A stretch of 8,085 bases of DNA from DATHWB01 sp040905965 (lineage in GTDB: Bacteria; Actinomycetota; Acidimicrobiia; Spongiisociales; ZC4RG35), in assembly GCA_040905965.1 (NCBI GenBank), contig JBBDQP010000031.1, positions 1 to 8,085 of the forward strand. Reading direction: 5' to 3'. Both the position numbers and the translations under genes were made by a program. This document shows positions 1 through 6,373 of this stretch, in pieces (positions within the stretch are counted from its first letter, which is position 1; each line of letters starts with the position of its first letter). The notes under the pieces were generated by a model. It made no database searches. It saw nothing but the letters and a program-made list of their open reading frames with translations, and was not told where the DNA came from.

Positions 1-629
1 AGGAACACCACCCGGTCTGCTGTTTCTCGAGCGAAGCCCATCTCGTGGGTGGCGATGACCATCGTCATCCCCTGCGCCTTCAGGTCTCGGAGTAGCGAAA
101 GCACTTCACCCACCAGCACCGGATCGAGCGCGCTCGTCACCTCGTCGAGCAGGAGAACTTCGGGTTGCATCGCCAGAGCGCGGATGATCGCCACCCGCTG
201 CTGCTCGCCACCCGACAGCAGTTCCGGGAAGGCGTCGCGTTTGACGTCGAGTCCGAACCTGGCCAGCAACTCTTCGGCCCGAGCCACCGCCTCGCGCCGC
301 GGGACGTCCAGTACCTTGATCGGCGCCAGCGTGATGTTGTCGACCACCGACAGGTGCGGGAACAGGTTGAAGGACTGAAAGACGATCGCCATCCGCGACC
401 GGATCGAATCGGCGTCGCTCCGCGGGTCGGTGATGAGGAGATCGTCGAGCCAGATCTCGCCGGCGTCGATCGGTTGCAGCAGGTTGATGCACTTGAGAAG
501 TGTGGACTTGCCGGACCCGGACGCCCCGATGAGACACACCACCTCATGGGATTCCACCGCCAGGTCCACGCCACGCAGCACCTGCTTGTCGTCGAACGCC
601 TTGTCCACTCCCTGGACCCGAAGCTTCAT
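1..629 (-). CDS. Polar amino acid ABC transporter ATPase (GlnQ/HisP-like), 3' end cut by window
   Basis: ATP-hydrolysing subunit of a polar amino acid importer, expected as a dimer on the cytoplasmic face of the permease. I translated it directly from the minus strand: 209 codons are present and the frame is open to the window edge. Visible motifs are Walker A GASGSGKS (residues 35-42), Q-loop FQSFNLF (Q85), signature LSGGEQQRVAI (138-148), Walker B VLLLDE (158-163), D-loop SALDP (166-170) and H-loop THEMGFA (H195). The wording EVTSALDP and THEMGFAR is typical of the HisP/GlnQ/ArtP group, whose members are about 240-250 residues long, so roughly 35 residues are missing. The start ATG overlaps the stop of the upstream permease (ATGA), which fixes the start and implies translational coupling. 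The exact amino acid carried cannot be read from an ATPase. Confidence 0.95.
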   Translation of the reverse strand, partial: MKLRVQGVDKAFDDKQVLRGVDLAVESHEVVCLIGASGSGKSTLLKCINLLQPIDAGEIWLDDLLITDPRSDADSIRSRMAIVFQSFNLFPHLSVVDNITLAPIKVLDVPRREAVARAEELLARFGLDVKRDAFPELLSGGEQQRVAIIRALAMQPEVLLLDEVTSALDPVLVGEVLSLLRDLKAQGMTMVIATHEMGFARETADRVVF

Positions 630-1498
630 GTTGCCATCGCCTGCTTCCGTCGCCGGTCTCGCTCGGTGTACCAGTCGGCGTAGCGAGCCAGCGGGATCGA
701 CACCAGCAAGAAGAGCGCGGTGGCCGCCAGGTACGGGGTGTAGTTGAACGTCGTCCCGATGTAGATCTGCGCCTCCCGGACCCCCTCCCGGACTCCCAGC
801 ACGAACACCAGCGCCACGTCCTTCTGCAGACTCACGAACCCGTTCAGGAGCGCCGGCACGACGTTGCGGATCGCCTGCGGGATGACCACGTACCGCAACG
901 TCTGCAACTGGCTGAGCCCCAGCGACCTCGCCGACATGCGCTGGCTCTCGGGCACCGACTCGATTCCCGCCCTGTACACCTCGGCGGTGTACGCCGAATA
1001 GCCGAGAACGATGGCGGTGAGCCCCCAGAACAGTCCGCTGCGGGTCACGCCTTGCAACTGCAGGGCGGGGATCCCGAACCCCATCAAGAGGATCAACAGG
1101 ATCATCGGTATCCCGCGAACGATGTCGATGAAGGTGACCGCCAGCAGTCGCAACGGGAAGAAGGCCGGGCCCCGCAGTGCCCGGATCACCGCGATGACGA
1201 GCGCCAGGATCAGGATCGCCACTTCGGACACCAGGAACATCCAGATGTCCTGCCAGAAGCCGCGCAGCACTGCCGGGAAAGACTGGCGGAAATGGAATCC
1301 GTTGAAGAACTGGTTCTGCACCGCCGGCCATGCCGACGAGTTCAGGACGAGGACCAACAGCAGCCCGAGGACCACCACAGTGGATCCGAAGGCGATCAGC
1401 GCCCCCTTGGCCCCTTCCTCACGGAGCCCGGCCGCCAGCCGATCCCGGAACACGCCAGGCGGCCGCAAGTTGGTGTCGACAGGTCCGGGGAGTGTCAT
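626..1498 (-). CDS. Polar amino acid ABC transporter permease (HisM/GlnP-like)
   Basis: Membrane permease, 290 residues, of a polar amino acid importer. Hydrophobic segments are visible near residues 33-53, 85-105, 115-143, 155-172 and 255-272. The cytoplasmic coupling loop (EAA-type motif) lies at about 180-210, running from VPESQRMSARSLGLS to VIPQAIRNVVPALLNG. The family pattern of G, then LGLS, then PQA.R...P...N is kept, although the EAA core reads MSA here. It is longer than the usual 220-230 residues because of an N-terminal extension of about 55 residues that includes an extra possible membrane segment. Only one permease is present beside the binding protein and ATPase, so a homodimeric channel is likely. 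The ATG at 1498 has no clear Shine-Dalgarno sequence and lies just after a strong hairpin. A GTG at codon 16 is an alternative start. The stop overlaps the ATPase start. Confidence 0.92.
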   Translation of the reverse strand: MTLPGPVDTNLRPPGVFRDRLAAGLREEGAKGALIAFGSTVVVLGLLLVLVLNSSAWPAVQNQFFNGFHFRQSFPAVLRGFWQDIWMFLVSEVAILILALVIAVIRALRGPAFFPLRLLAVTFIDIVRGIPMILLILLMGFGIPALQLQGVTRSGLFWGLTAIVLGYSAYTAEVYRAGIESVPESQRMSARSLGLSQLQTLRYVVIPQAIRNVVPALLNGFVSLQKDVALVFVLGVREGVREAQIYIGTTFNYTPYLAATALFLLVSIPLARYADWYTERDRRRKQAMAT

Positions 1499-1512
1499 CG
1501 CAGAGAAAGGTT

Positions 1513-1541
1513 CGGGTGGCGGTCAGGTCGACCGCCACCCG
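1513..1541 (-). other. Perfect 12-bp intercistronic hairpin between binding-protein and permease genes
   Basis: On the minus strand the arm CGGGTGGCGGTC is followed by the 5-base loop GACCT and then by its exact complement GACCGCCACCCG. The structure begins about 9 bases after the stop codon of the binding-protein gene and ends 14 bases before the ATG of the permease. The bases after the stem (AACCTTTCTCTG) are only moderately T-rich, so it is not a textbook intrinsic terminator. In transporter operons such hairpins commonly act as partial terminators or protect the upstream mRNA from 3' exonucleases, giving more binding protein than permease. That role is inferred here. The stem itself is seen directly. 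Confidence 0.75.
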
Positions 1542-1550
1542 AGGAGATGA

Positions 1551-2405
1551 TCAGGAACCGATCGTCGGGATGTCTCCGCCGGCCTGCATCCACTCTTCGG
1601 CGAGGGCATCGAGCGTGCCCGCCTCCCGCAGCCGGCCGATGGCGGCGTTGACGCAGTTGCGCAGCGGACTGTCGTTCTGCATCAGCAGGCCGAAGTAGTC
1701 CGCAGACTCGTCGTCCGCTTCCAGCACGCCGATGATCTCCGACCCTTCGATCTCGACCGCGGTGATGTAGTAGGCGGTCGGCAGGTCGAACACCACTGCG
1801 TCGATCTGGCCGGCATCCAGTGCCACTTTGGCTGCCACGTTGTCGTCGAAGACGGCGGCGGGGTCGTCCGGCTGGATGACGTTCTCGATGTACGCCAGGC
1901 TGGTGGTGCCGATCTGGGCGCCGAGACGGAACCCCTTGAGTTCATCGAGCGTCGTCACTCCGACGATCGCCGAGTCGGCGTAGCCCACCAACGCCTGGTT
2001 GGTCTCGTAATAGGGATCGGAGAAGTCGACGACCTGCTCCCGCTCTTCGGTGATCGAGTACTGCTGGATGTTGAAGTCGAAGGTCTTGGGGCCGACCGCG
2101 ATCGACTCGTTGAACCCAGCCCGCACCCAGTCCACCTGGTCGTCGGTGAATCCCATCTCGTTGGCGACCGCGTATGCCACCGCAGCTTCGAATCCCTGCT
2201 TGGACTCGGGGTTGTCGTCGAGCACGTATGGCGGGTAGGCCGGTTCACCCGTGGCAACGGTCAGAACACCCTCGTTGACCAGCGTGAGATCTTCGATGGC
2301 GCAGGAATCGCCGCCGTCCGGATCGTTGGCGCCGGCATCATCTCCGAGGCAGGCCGACAGCAGCAGCGCCAGTGTCAGCAGCCCGATCGTCGAACGTCTC
2401 ATCAT
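1551..2405 (-). CDS. Amino acid ABC transporter substrate-binding lipoprotein (family 3)
   Basis: Extracytoplasmic solute-binding protein of 284 residues that delivers a ligand to the permease encoded next. The N-terminus is a lipoprotein signal: MMRR, a hydrophobic run, then the lipobox LSAC with C19 as the lipidated residue. The mature part fits family 3 (SBP_bac_3): EPAYPPYV (54-61), FDFNIQQYSITEERE (109-123), VVDFSDPYY (125-133), LGAQIGTTSLAYIE (161-174), DAVVFDLPTAYY (202-213) and a C-terminal LREAGTLDALAEEWM. By analogy with GlnH/HisJ, R122 would hold the ligand carboxylate and D207 its amino group, so an amino acid ligand is likely; which one is unknown. C35 and C251 could form a disulfide. 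The ATG at 2405 has GAGGGAG 5 bases upstream. A second ATG follows immediately. The frame stays open far upstream inside thiQ, but that extension lacks a signal peptide and is not real. Confidence 0.93.
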   Translation of the reverse strand: MMRRSTIGLLTLALLLSACLGDDAGANDPDGGDSCAIEDLTLVNEGVLTVATGEPAYPPYVLDDNPESKQGFEAAVAYAVANEMGFTDDQVDWVRAGFNESIAVGPKTFDFNIQQYSITEEREQVVDFSDPYYETNQALVGYADSAIVGVTTLDELKGFRLGAQIGTTSLAYIENVIQPDDPAAVFDDNVAAKVALDAGQIDAVVFDLPTAYYITAVEIEGSEIIGVLEADDESADYFGLLMQNDSPLRNCVNAAIGRLREAGTLDALAEEWMQAGGDIPTIGS

Positions 2406-2494
2406 CTGCTCTCCCTCAATCAAGTACCGCCCACAGTGGGAAGGCAAGAGGATGCTACAGACGTCGGGATCGGGCGCTGGCAACGGGAGAGTTC
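2406..2494 (-). promoter_or_regulatory. Gap between thiQ and the amino acid importer; possible weak promoter
   Basis: These 89 bases separate the thiQ stop from the start of the family 3 binding protein. Read on the minus strand, TAGCAT (2457-2452) fits the actinobacterial -10 pattern TANNNT, but no well-spaced -35 box is visible (TTGCCA lies 20 bases upstream). An 11-base dyad, cccacAgtggg, sits at 2430-2440 and could be an operator or chance. The ribosome binding site GAGGGAG is at 2417-2411. I see no strong hairpin with a T-run, so there is no evident terminator for the thiamine operon. Promoter activity is a weak inference. Confidence 0.2.
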
Positions 2495-3196
2495 TCAGAT
2501 CGCCAGGAACTCCTGGATCCATGGATCGTTGGCGCCGGTGCGGATCTGGTCGAGTGTGCCAGACGCCACAATGCGGCCCGCCCGCATGATCAGCGCCCGG
2601 TCTGAGACACGGTCGGCTTCGTCGTGATCGTGGGTGACGTAGATGGCGGGGGTGGACGCCTCGGTCAGTATCTCCCGAATCTCTTCGACGAGCCGGTCGC
2701 GCAACATCCGGTCGAGGGATCCGAGCGGTTCGTCCAGCAGCACCAGACGCGGTCGTGGAGCCAGCGTCCTGGCGAGCGCCACCCGCTGAGCCTCGCCCCC
2801 TGACAGGCCGTCGATGACCCGGCTCTCCCAGCCGGCCAGTCCGACGAGTTCCAGGACTTCGCTGACCCGCTGGGAGATCTCCTCTCGTTCCAGGCCTTGC
2901 ATCTCGAGGCCGAAGGCGACGTTCCTTCCGACGTTGCGATGGGGGAAAAGGGCATAGTCCTGGAACATCAGACCGAAACGTCGTAGATGCGCCGGCACGG
3001 ACGTCAGGTCCTCGCCGTCGAACGTCACGGCTCCCATGTCGGGACGCTGCAGCCCGGCGATCACCCGCAGCAACGTCGACTTTCCGCACCCTGATGGTCC
3101 GAGGATGGCAACGATCTCGTCGCCGACTTCGACACTGGCTCCGTCGAGGGCGACGGTGTCACCGAACGCGACGTGGATGTTTTCCGCCGTCAACAT
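2495..3196 (-). CDS. thiQ: Thiamine ABC transporter ATP-binding protein ThiQ
   Basis: ATPase subunit of 233 residues that powers thiamine or thiamine phosphate import; E. coli ThiQ is about the same length (232). Visible motifs are Walker A GPSGCGKST (33-41), Q-loop FQDYALFPH (Q79), signature LSGGEAQRVALART (131-144), Walker B LVLLDE (151-156), D-loop GSLDR (159-163) and H-loop YVTHDHDEA (H189). By sequence alone it belongs to the broad group of ATPases serving spermidine/putrescine, iron(III) and thiamine importers. The assignment to thiamine rests on its place as third gene of thiB-thiP-thiQ behind a TPP riboswitch. It lacks the long C-terminal TOBE-type domain of PotA or FbpC proteins, which also fits ThiQ. 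The start ATG overlaps the thiP stop by one base (TGATG), with GGGA 8 bases upstream. Confidence 0.9.
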   Translation of the reverse strand: MLTAENIHVAFGDTVALDGASVEVGDEIVAILGPSGCGKSTLLRVIAGLQRPDMGAVTFDGEDLTSVPAHLRRFGLMFQDYALFPHRNVGRNVAFGLEMQGLEREEISQRVSEVLELVGLAGWESRVIDGLSGGEAQRVALARTLAPRPRLVLLDEPLGSLDRMLRDRLVEEIREILTEASTPAIYVTHDHDEADRVSDRALIMRAGRIVASGTLDQIRTGANDPWIQEFLAI

Positions 3197-4746
3197 CAGA
3201 ACGATCCCAACTCTCCCGCCCGCAGTCGGTCGAGCGACATGACGAGCCCTCCGACCAGCACCATGAGGATCACCGACATCGCCATCGCCCCTGAGAACGT
3301 GACCGCTCCTGGCCTTCCCAAGAGGCGGTAGATGAGCGTCGGGACGGTGACGGTGCCGGGTCGGACGATGAAGGCGGTGGCTCCGAACTCACCGAGTGAC
3401 ACTGCGGCGGCGAATCCTCCGGCCACTCCGACGGCCCGCGCCATCAGTGGCAAGTCCACTTCTCGCCACACGCGTGCGGGTGACGCCCCGAGCACTGCTG
3501 CGGCGTCTCGGAGCACGGTCCGAATCGACCGGATGGTGGGAAGCACCGCCCGCACCACGAACGGAATCGCCACCAGCGCGTGCGCGATGGGGACGATGAT
3601 CGGAGCGGTTCGGAGATCGATCGGCCGGTCGAGAGCCACCAGGAAGCCGAGTCCGATCGTGACCGCCGAGGTACCGAGTGGCAGCATCACCACCACGTCC
3701 ATCCATCGACCCCAGCCAGGTGCGGACCTTGCCACGACCACGGCCGCCGGTACCCCGACGGCGAGGGCGATGAGGGCGGCGATGGCAGCAGATTGCAGCG
3801 AGTTGCCGATGGCGGCCCCAGGGTCGACGGCCAGCGGCCCGGGATCTGCCAGGAAGCGCCAGCCTGCGGCTCCCGACCGCATGCTGCGAGCGATCAGAAC
3901 CGTCGGAGGGACAAGCGTGAGCGCCGTCGTGGCAGTGACGATCGACCACATCCAGATCCGTTCACGGCCCCGCGCCACCCGCAGCACCTGGGCCTCAGGG
4001 CGGAGGTGCAGTTTTCGGGTGCGGCGCTCCTGTAGCCGGGCGTAGGCCGTCATCACGGCGACGATCCCGACGAGTTGCACGAGTGCCAGCGCGCCCGCCG
4101 CGGGGAGATCGAGGTAGGTCGTGACCCGCTGGTAGATCTCGACTTCGATTGTCCGCAAGCGCAGCCCTCCCAACAGGAGGACGATCCCGAAACTGGTGAA
4201 ACAGAGGAGAAAGACGATCGACGAGGCGGCGGCGATCGAAGGCGACAAAAGCGGCAGGGTGACCTGACGAAACGCAGTCCACGGGGATGCACCAAGCGTG
4301 CGAGCCGCGTCGATCGGCGACCGGTCGAGACGAGCCCAGACGGTTGTCACCGTTCGCACGACGACCGAGACGTTGAAGAACACGTGGGCCACGAGGATCG
4401 CGACCACCGAGTCGCGCAGTCCGAGCGCGATGAAGGCACTCGCCACGACGACCGACGGCAGGACGAAAGGAACGGTGACGAGCGCCATCACGGTTCTGCG
4501 GCCAGCGAAGTCGAAGTTGGACACCACCCAGGTCAGAGGGAATGCCACCAGCAGGGTGAGAACCGTCGACACCGCCGCCTGCCACAGCGTGAACCACAGC
4601 GCCCGCCCGGTCGAAGCGGTCAACAGGAAGTCCATGCCGCCCTCGCCTGTGGCCGCTTCGATCAGAATCGAAGCCACCGGGTAGACGAAGAAGTAGCCGA
4701 GGAACAGGACCGGGACCCCGACGAGGAGCGTCCGTCCCACTTTCAC
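3196..4746 (-). CDS. thiP: Thiamine ABC transporter permease ThiP (fused two-domain)
   Basis: Membrane permease of 516 residues that carries both transmembrane halves in one chain, as in ThiP (536 in E. coli) and FbpB. Each half ends in a coupling-loop motif that contacts ThiQ: DAARTLGASPWTAFRQVTLP (about 146-165) and RDAAAVLGASPARVWREVDLP (about 413-433). There are about twelve hydrophobic segments, with a basic cytoplasmic linker around 237-265 (QERRTRKLHLR and following). I chose the GTG at 4746, whose codon overlaps the thiB stop as GTGA and leads into MKVGRTLLVG plus a first membrane segment. A GTG at 4767 would add seven residues and overlap thiB by 25 bases, but it has no properly spaced ribosome site. 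Thiamine rather than iron specificity is inferred from the riboswitch and from ThiB. Confidence 0.9.
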   Translation of the reverse strand: MKVGRTLLVGVPVLFLGYFFVYPVASILIEAATGEGGMDFLLTASTGRALWFTLWQAAVSTVLTLLVAFPLTWVVSNFDFAGRRTVMALVTVPFVLPSVVVASAFIALGLRDSVVAILVAHVFFNVSVVVRTVTTVWARLDRSPIDAARTLGASPWTAFRQVTLPLLSPSIAAASSIVFLLCFTSFGIVLLLGGLRLRTIEVEIYQRVTTYLDLPAAGALALVQLVGIVAVMTAYARLQERRTRKLHLRPEAQVLRVARGRERIWMWSIVTATTALTLVPPTVLIARSMRSGAAGWRFLADPGPLAVDPGAAIGNSLQSAAIAALIALAVGVPAAVVVARSAPGWGRWMDVVVMLPLGTSAVTIGLGFLVALDRPIDLRTAPIIVPIAHALVAIPFVVRAVLPTIRSIRTVLRDAAAVLGASPARVWREVDLPLMARAVGVAGGFAAAVSLGEFGATAFIVRPGTVTVPTLIYRLLGRPGAVTFSGAMAMSVILMVLVGGLVMSLDRLRAGELGSF

Positions 4747-5810
4747 GGGAGGACGATCTCCGCCCACTCCTCGATCCAGCGCTCCCGGTTCTCTTCCACC
4801 AAGTCAGGGTCGAGTCGATTGGGGCTGGCCGGTACGACGGTGTGCTCGACGAACTCGGGCGGCAACTCCACGGTGCTGTTCGCCGGGAACACGAACCAGG
4901 TGAGGGGGACCTGGGATTGGAACTCAGGCGAGAGCATGTAGTCGATCAGCATCCCGCCTGCCTGCTCATTGACTCCACCCGCCAGCACGCCGGCGAATTC
5001 GATCTGGCCGTAGCAACCCTCGTCGATGACCCCGGTGATGGGTTCACCGGTCGGAGGGTCGGCGAAGATGACCTCGGCCGGGGGTGACGATGCGTAGGAC
5101 ACGACGAGCGGCCGGTCGCCGCCCCACCACGTCGAGTCGGAGTAGTAGGCGGTGTCCCAGTCTCTCGCCACCCGTACGCCGTTGTCGACCAGGGCACGCC
5201 AGTAGTCCTGCCACCCGTCTTCCCCGAACGTGGCGATCGTGGACAAGAGGAACGCCAGCCCGGGAGACGACGTTCCTGGGTGTTCGACCACGAGGAGGTC
5301 GGCGTACTCGGGGTTGGTCAGTTGCTCCAGATTGAGCGGTGGGCGGAGGTCGCCCGAGAAAAAGTCGAGGTCGTAGTTGAGGCACACGTCGCCTCGGTCG
5401 ATGGGCGTCACCCGATGTTCGGGATCGAGTTCCAGTTCGTCGGGGACGTCCGCCAGGAGAGGCGATTCGTAGGCGGCGAAGATCCCTGCCTCGAAGGCCC
5501 GCGTCAGGAAGCTGTCGTCGACCCCGAACAGGACGTCGGCAACTGGATTGTCGACAGTGAGGATCGCCTGGTTCACCATCGAACCTGCGTCACCGGCCGG
5601 CAGCACCCGCACTTCGATTCCGGTCTCGGCCGTGAACGGAGCAAAGGTGTCTTCGCTGACGCCACCGGCGAACGAGTCGTGGGTCATCAGCGTGATGATT
5701 GCGGGTGCGGGCGCGGTCGATGTGGGTTGTTCATCGGACGTCTCGCCGCCACCGCAGGCCGCAACGATCAGACCGACGACTGCGAATGTGATTGGCGTCC
5801 TGGTGGACAT
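4743..5810 (-). CDS. thiB: Thiamine-binding lipoprotein ThiB (TbpA-like)
   Basis: Extracytoplasmic binding protein of 355 residues for thiamine and probably its phosphates. It carries a lipoprotein signal with lipobox VAAC (C19), then a short Ser/Thr/Pro linker. Recognisable family features are LMTHDSF near the mature N-terminus (41-47), ADVLFGVDDS (91-100; TbpA has a similar GLDNN), the tryptophan/tyrosine motif RDWDTAYY (216-223, aligned by eye with a pocket Trp of E. coli TbpA), SYASSPPAEVIFA (238-250), and CYGQIEFAGVL (266-276). The usual ThiB length is about 330, and the excess is mostly the N-terminal lipoprotein linker. The ATG at 5810 has GAGGAG 4 bases upstream. The gene is first in the operon and lies directly behind a TPP riboswitch on the same strand. 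Transfer from other phyla is possible, because thiBPQ is best known from Proteobacteria. Confidence 0.93.
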   Translation of the reverse strand: MSTRTPITFAVVGLIVAACGGGETSDEQPTSTAPAPAIITLMTHDSFAGGVSEDTFAPFTAETGIEVRVLPAGDAGSMVNQAILTVDNPVADVLFGVDDSFLTRAFEAGIFAAYESPLLADVPDELELDPEHRVTPIDRGDVCLNYDLDFFSGDLRPPLNLEQLTNPEYADLLVVEHPGTSSPGLAFLLSTIATFGEDGWQDYWRALVDNGVRVARDWDTAYYSDSTWWGGDRPLVVSYASSPPAEVIFADPPTGEPITGVIDEGCYGQIEFAGVLAGGVNEQAGGMLIDYMLSPEFQSQVPLTWFVFPANSTVELPPEFVEHTVVPASPNRLDPDLVEENRERWIEEWAEIVLP

Positions 5811-5814
5811 TTCA

Positions 5815-5845
5815 CTCCTCCGTCTCGTCGTCGGAAGCCGGACGG
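5815..5845 (-). promoter_or_regulatory. Ribosome site of thiB and candidate sequestering stem (expression platform)
   Basis: Between the TPP aptamer and the thiB ATG there is no hairpin followed by a T-run, so control is more likely at translation than at termination. The ribosome site GAGGAG lies at 5820-5815. Just upstream, CCGTC (5845-5841) can pair with GACGG (5824-5820), the latter running straight into the ribosome site, so a ligand-dependent stem could mask it. The pairing is only 5 bp and is a hypothesis. Confidence 0.35.
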
Positions 5846-5859
5846 GGGATGAGCTGAGG

Positions 5860-5943
5860 TCCCTGCGCCGGCATTATCCGGATCAGGTTCAACGGTCGGA
5901 GCCTCGGAGACTCCCTCTCAGCCCGGTCTCACCGAGCTCCCGT
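5860..5943 (-). ncRNA. TPP (thiamine pyrophosphate) riboswitch aptamer
   Basis: THI-box element read on the minus strand. The thiamine-side sensor CTGAGA is present at 5921-5916. The pyrophosphate-side block runs from ACCTGATCCGG through ATAATGCCGG to CGCAGGGA (5888-5860), nearly identical to the family consensus. Stem P3 pairs GCTCGGT (5937-5931) with ACCGGGC (5927-5921) around a 3-base loop. P2 pairs ACGG (5943-5940) with CCGT (5895-5892). P5 pairs CCGG with CCGG around ATAATG. A GC-rich insertion at about 5913-5897 may form the optional P3a stem. Bound TPP is known to lower expression of downstream thiamine genes, here thiBPQ, whose first ATG is 49 bases further on. A conventional P1 stem is not obvious from the flanks. 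Confidence 0.97.
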
Positions 5944-6010
5944 ACACAGGGAGGGTAGTTGCCTGGGAGGATTGCAAAACACGACGCGGATCGGAGAGGC
6001 GGGAGATGCG
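5944..6010. promoter_or_regulatory. Divergent promoter region between the riboswitch and the VOC gene
   Basis: This short region must hold the starts of both the leftward thiBPQ transcript and the rightward VOC transcript. Leftward, TACCCT at 5957-5952 fits a TANNNT -10 box and would start transcription near 5945, at the very edge of the aptamer; the -35 side is weak (GTTTTG, 17 bases upstream). Rightward I see no convincing -10/-35 pair. The promoters are inferred from gene layout. Confidence 0.25.
6001..6005 (+). promoter_or_regulatory. Ribosome binding site that decides the VOC gene start
   Basis: GGGAG stands 5 bases before the ATG at 6011, an ideal distance. The longer in-frame reading from a TTG at 5972 has GGGAGG only one base upstream, which is too close to work, and it adds 13 residues outside the family domain. 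Confidence 0.7.
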
Positions 6011-6373
6011 ATGAGCGGACGGGTGGATGGTGTGGTGGTCGATGTGTCGAATCTGGACGAGGGGGAGGCGTTCTGGACCGGGCTGCTCGGTCTGGAGGCC
6101 GTCGATCGTCGGGATCAGTACGTCTTCTTGCAGGGTCTCGCTCCGGGTGTGCTGCTCATCCTCCAGGAGGTCTCCGACCCCAAGGAGACCAAGAACCGCA
6201 TGCATCTGGAAGTGCAGGCAGACGATCCCGAGGCGCTCGTGTCCTGGGTGACCGCACACGGAGGAAGTGTCGTGTCCTCCGATCAGACGGACTGGTACGC
6301 ACTCACGGTGATGGCGGACCCGGACGGAAACGAGTTCTGCGTCGGAATGCGCCCGTCGGCTGCCCGTCTCTAG
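6011..6373 (+). CDS. VOC superfamily (glyoxalase-like, Glyoxalase_6 type) protein
   Basis: Small soluble protein of 120 residues forming a single vicinal-oxygen-chelate domain with two beta-alpha-beta-beta-beta halves. The first half shows VDGVVVDVSNLDEGEAFWTGLLGLE (5-29), the usual strand and helix ending in FW..LLG. The second half starts at KNRMHLEVQADDPEALVSWV (61-80) and ends with ADPDGNEFCVGM (102-113). H65 and E108 sit where VOC metal ligands occur. The first-strand histidine of glyoxalase I is replaced by Val/Asp, so a metal centre may be incomplete. KNR.HLEV resembles the Glyoxalase_6 branch that is abundant in actinobacteria and mostly has no known substrate. It is the only plus-strand gene in the window, is divergent from thiBPQ, and its stop overlaps the beta-ketoacyl synthase stop. 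Glyoxalase activity should not be assumed. Confidence 0.85.
   Translation: MSGRVDGVVVDVSNLDEGEAFWTGLLGLEAVDRRDQYVFLQGLAPGVLLILQEVSDPKETKNRMHLEVQADDPEALVSWVTAHGGSVVSSDQTDWYALTVMADPDGNEFCVGMRPSAARL

Noticed and set aside
1011..1651. Overlapping plus-strand frames opposite the amino acid permease
   Set aside because: Two frames are open at once, both Arg/Gln-rich, over a permease with convincing membrane segments. These are shadows.
2430..2440. Short dyad cccacAgtggg as a strong operator or terminator
   Set aside because: The 5-bp arms with a single-base centre are too short to form a stable hairpin and there is no T-run. A dyad this size is expected by chance in GC-rich DNA, so it is only mentioned under the gap.
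2406..3089. Upstream extension of the family 3 binding protein frame through thiQ
   Set aside because: It lies inside thiQ in a different frame, is Arg-rich without domain features, and would bury the clear lipoprotein signal. The ATG at 2405 has a good ribosome site.
4075..4941. Plus-strand open frame of 288 codons opposite thiP and the end of thiB
   Set aside because: It is antisense to recognised genes, has highly charged low-complexity composition, and has no ribosome site or family motif.
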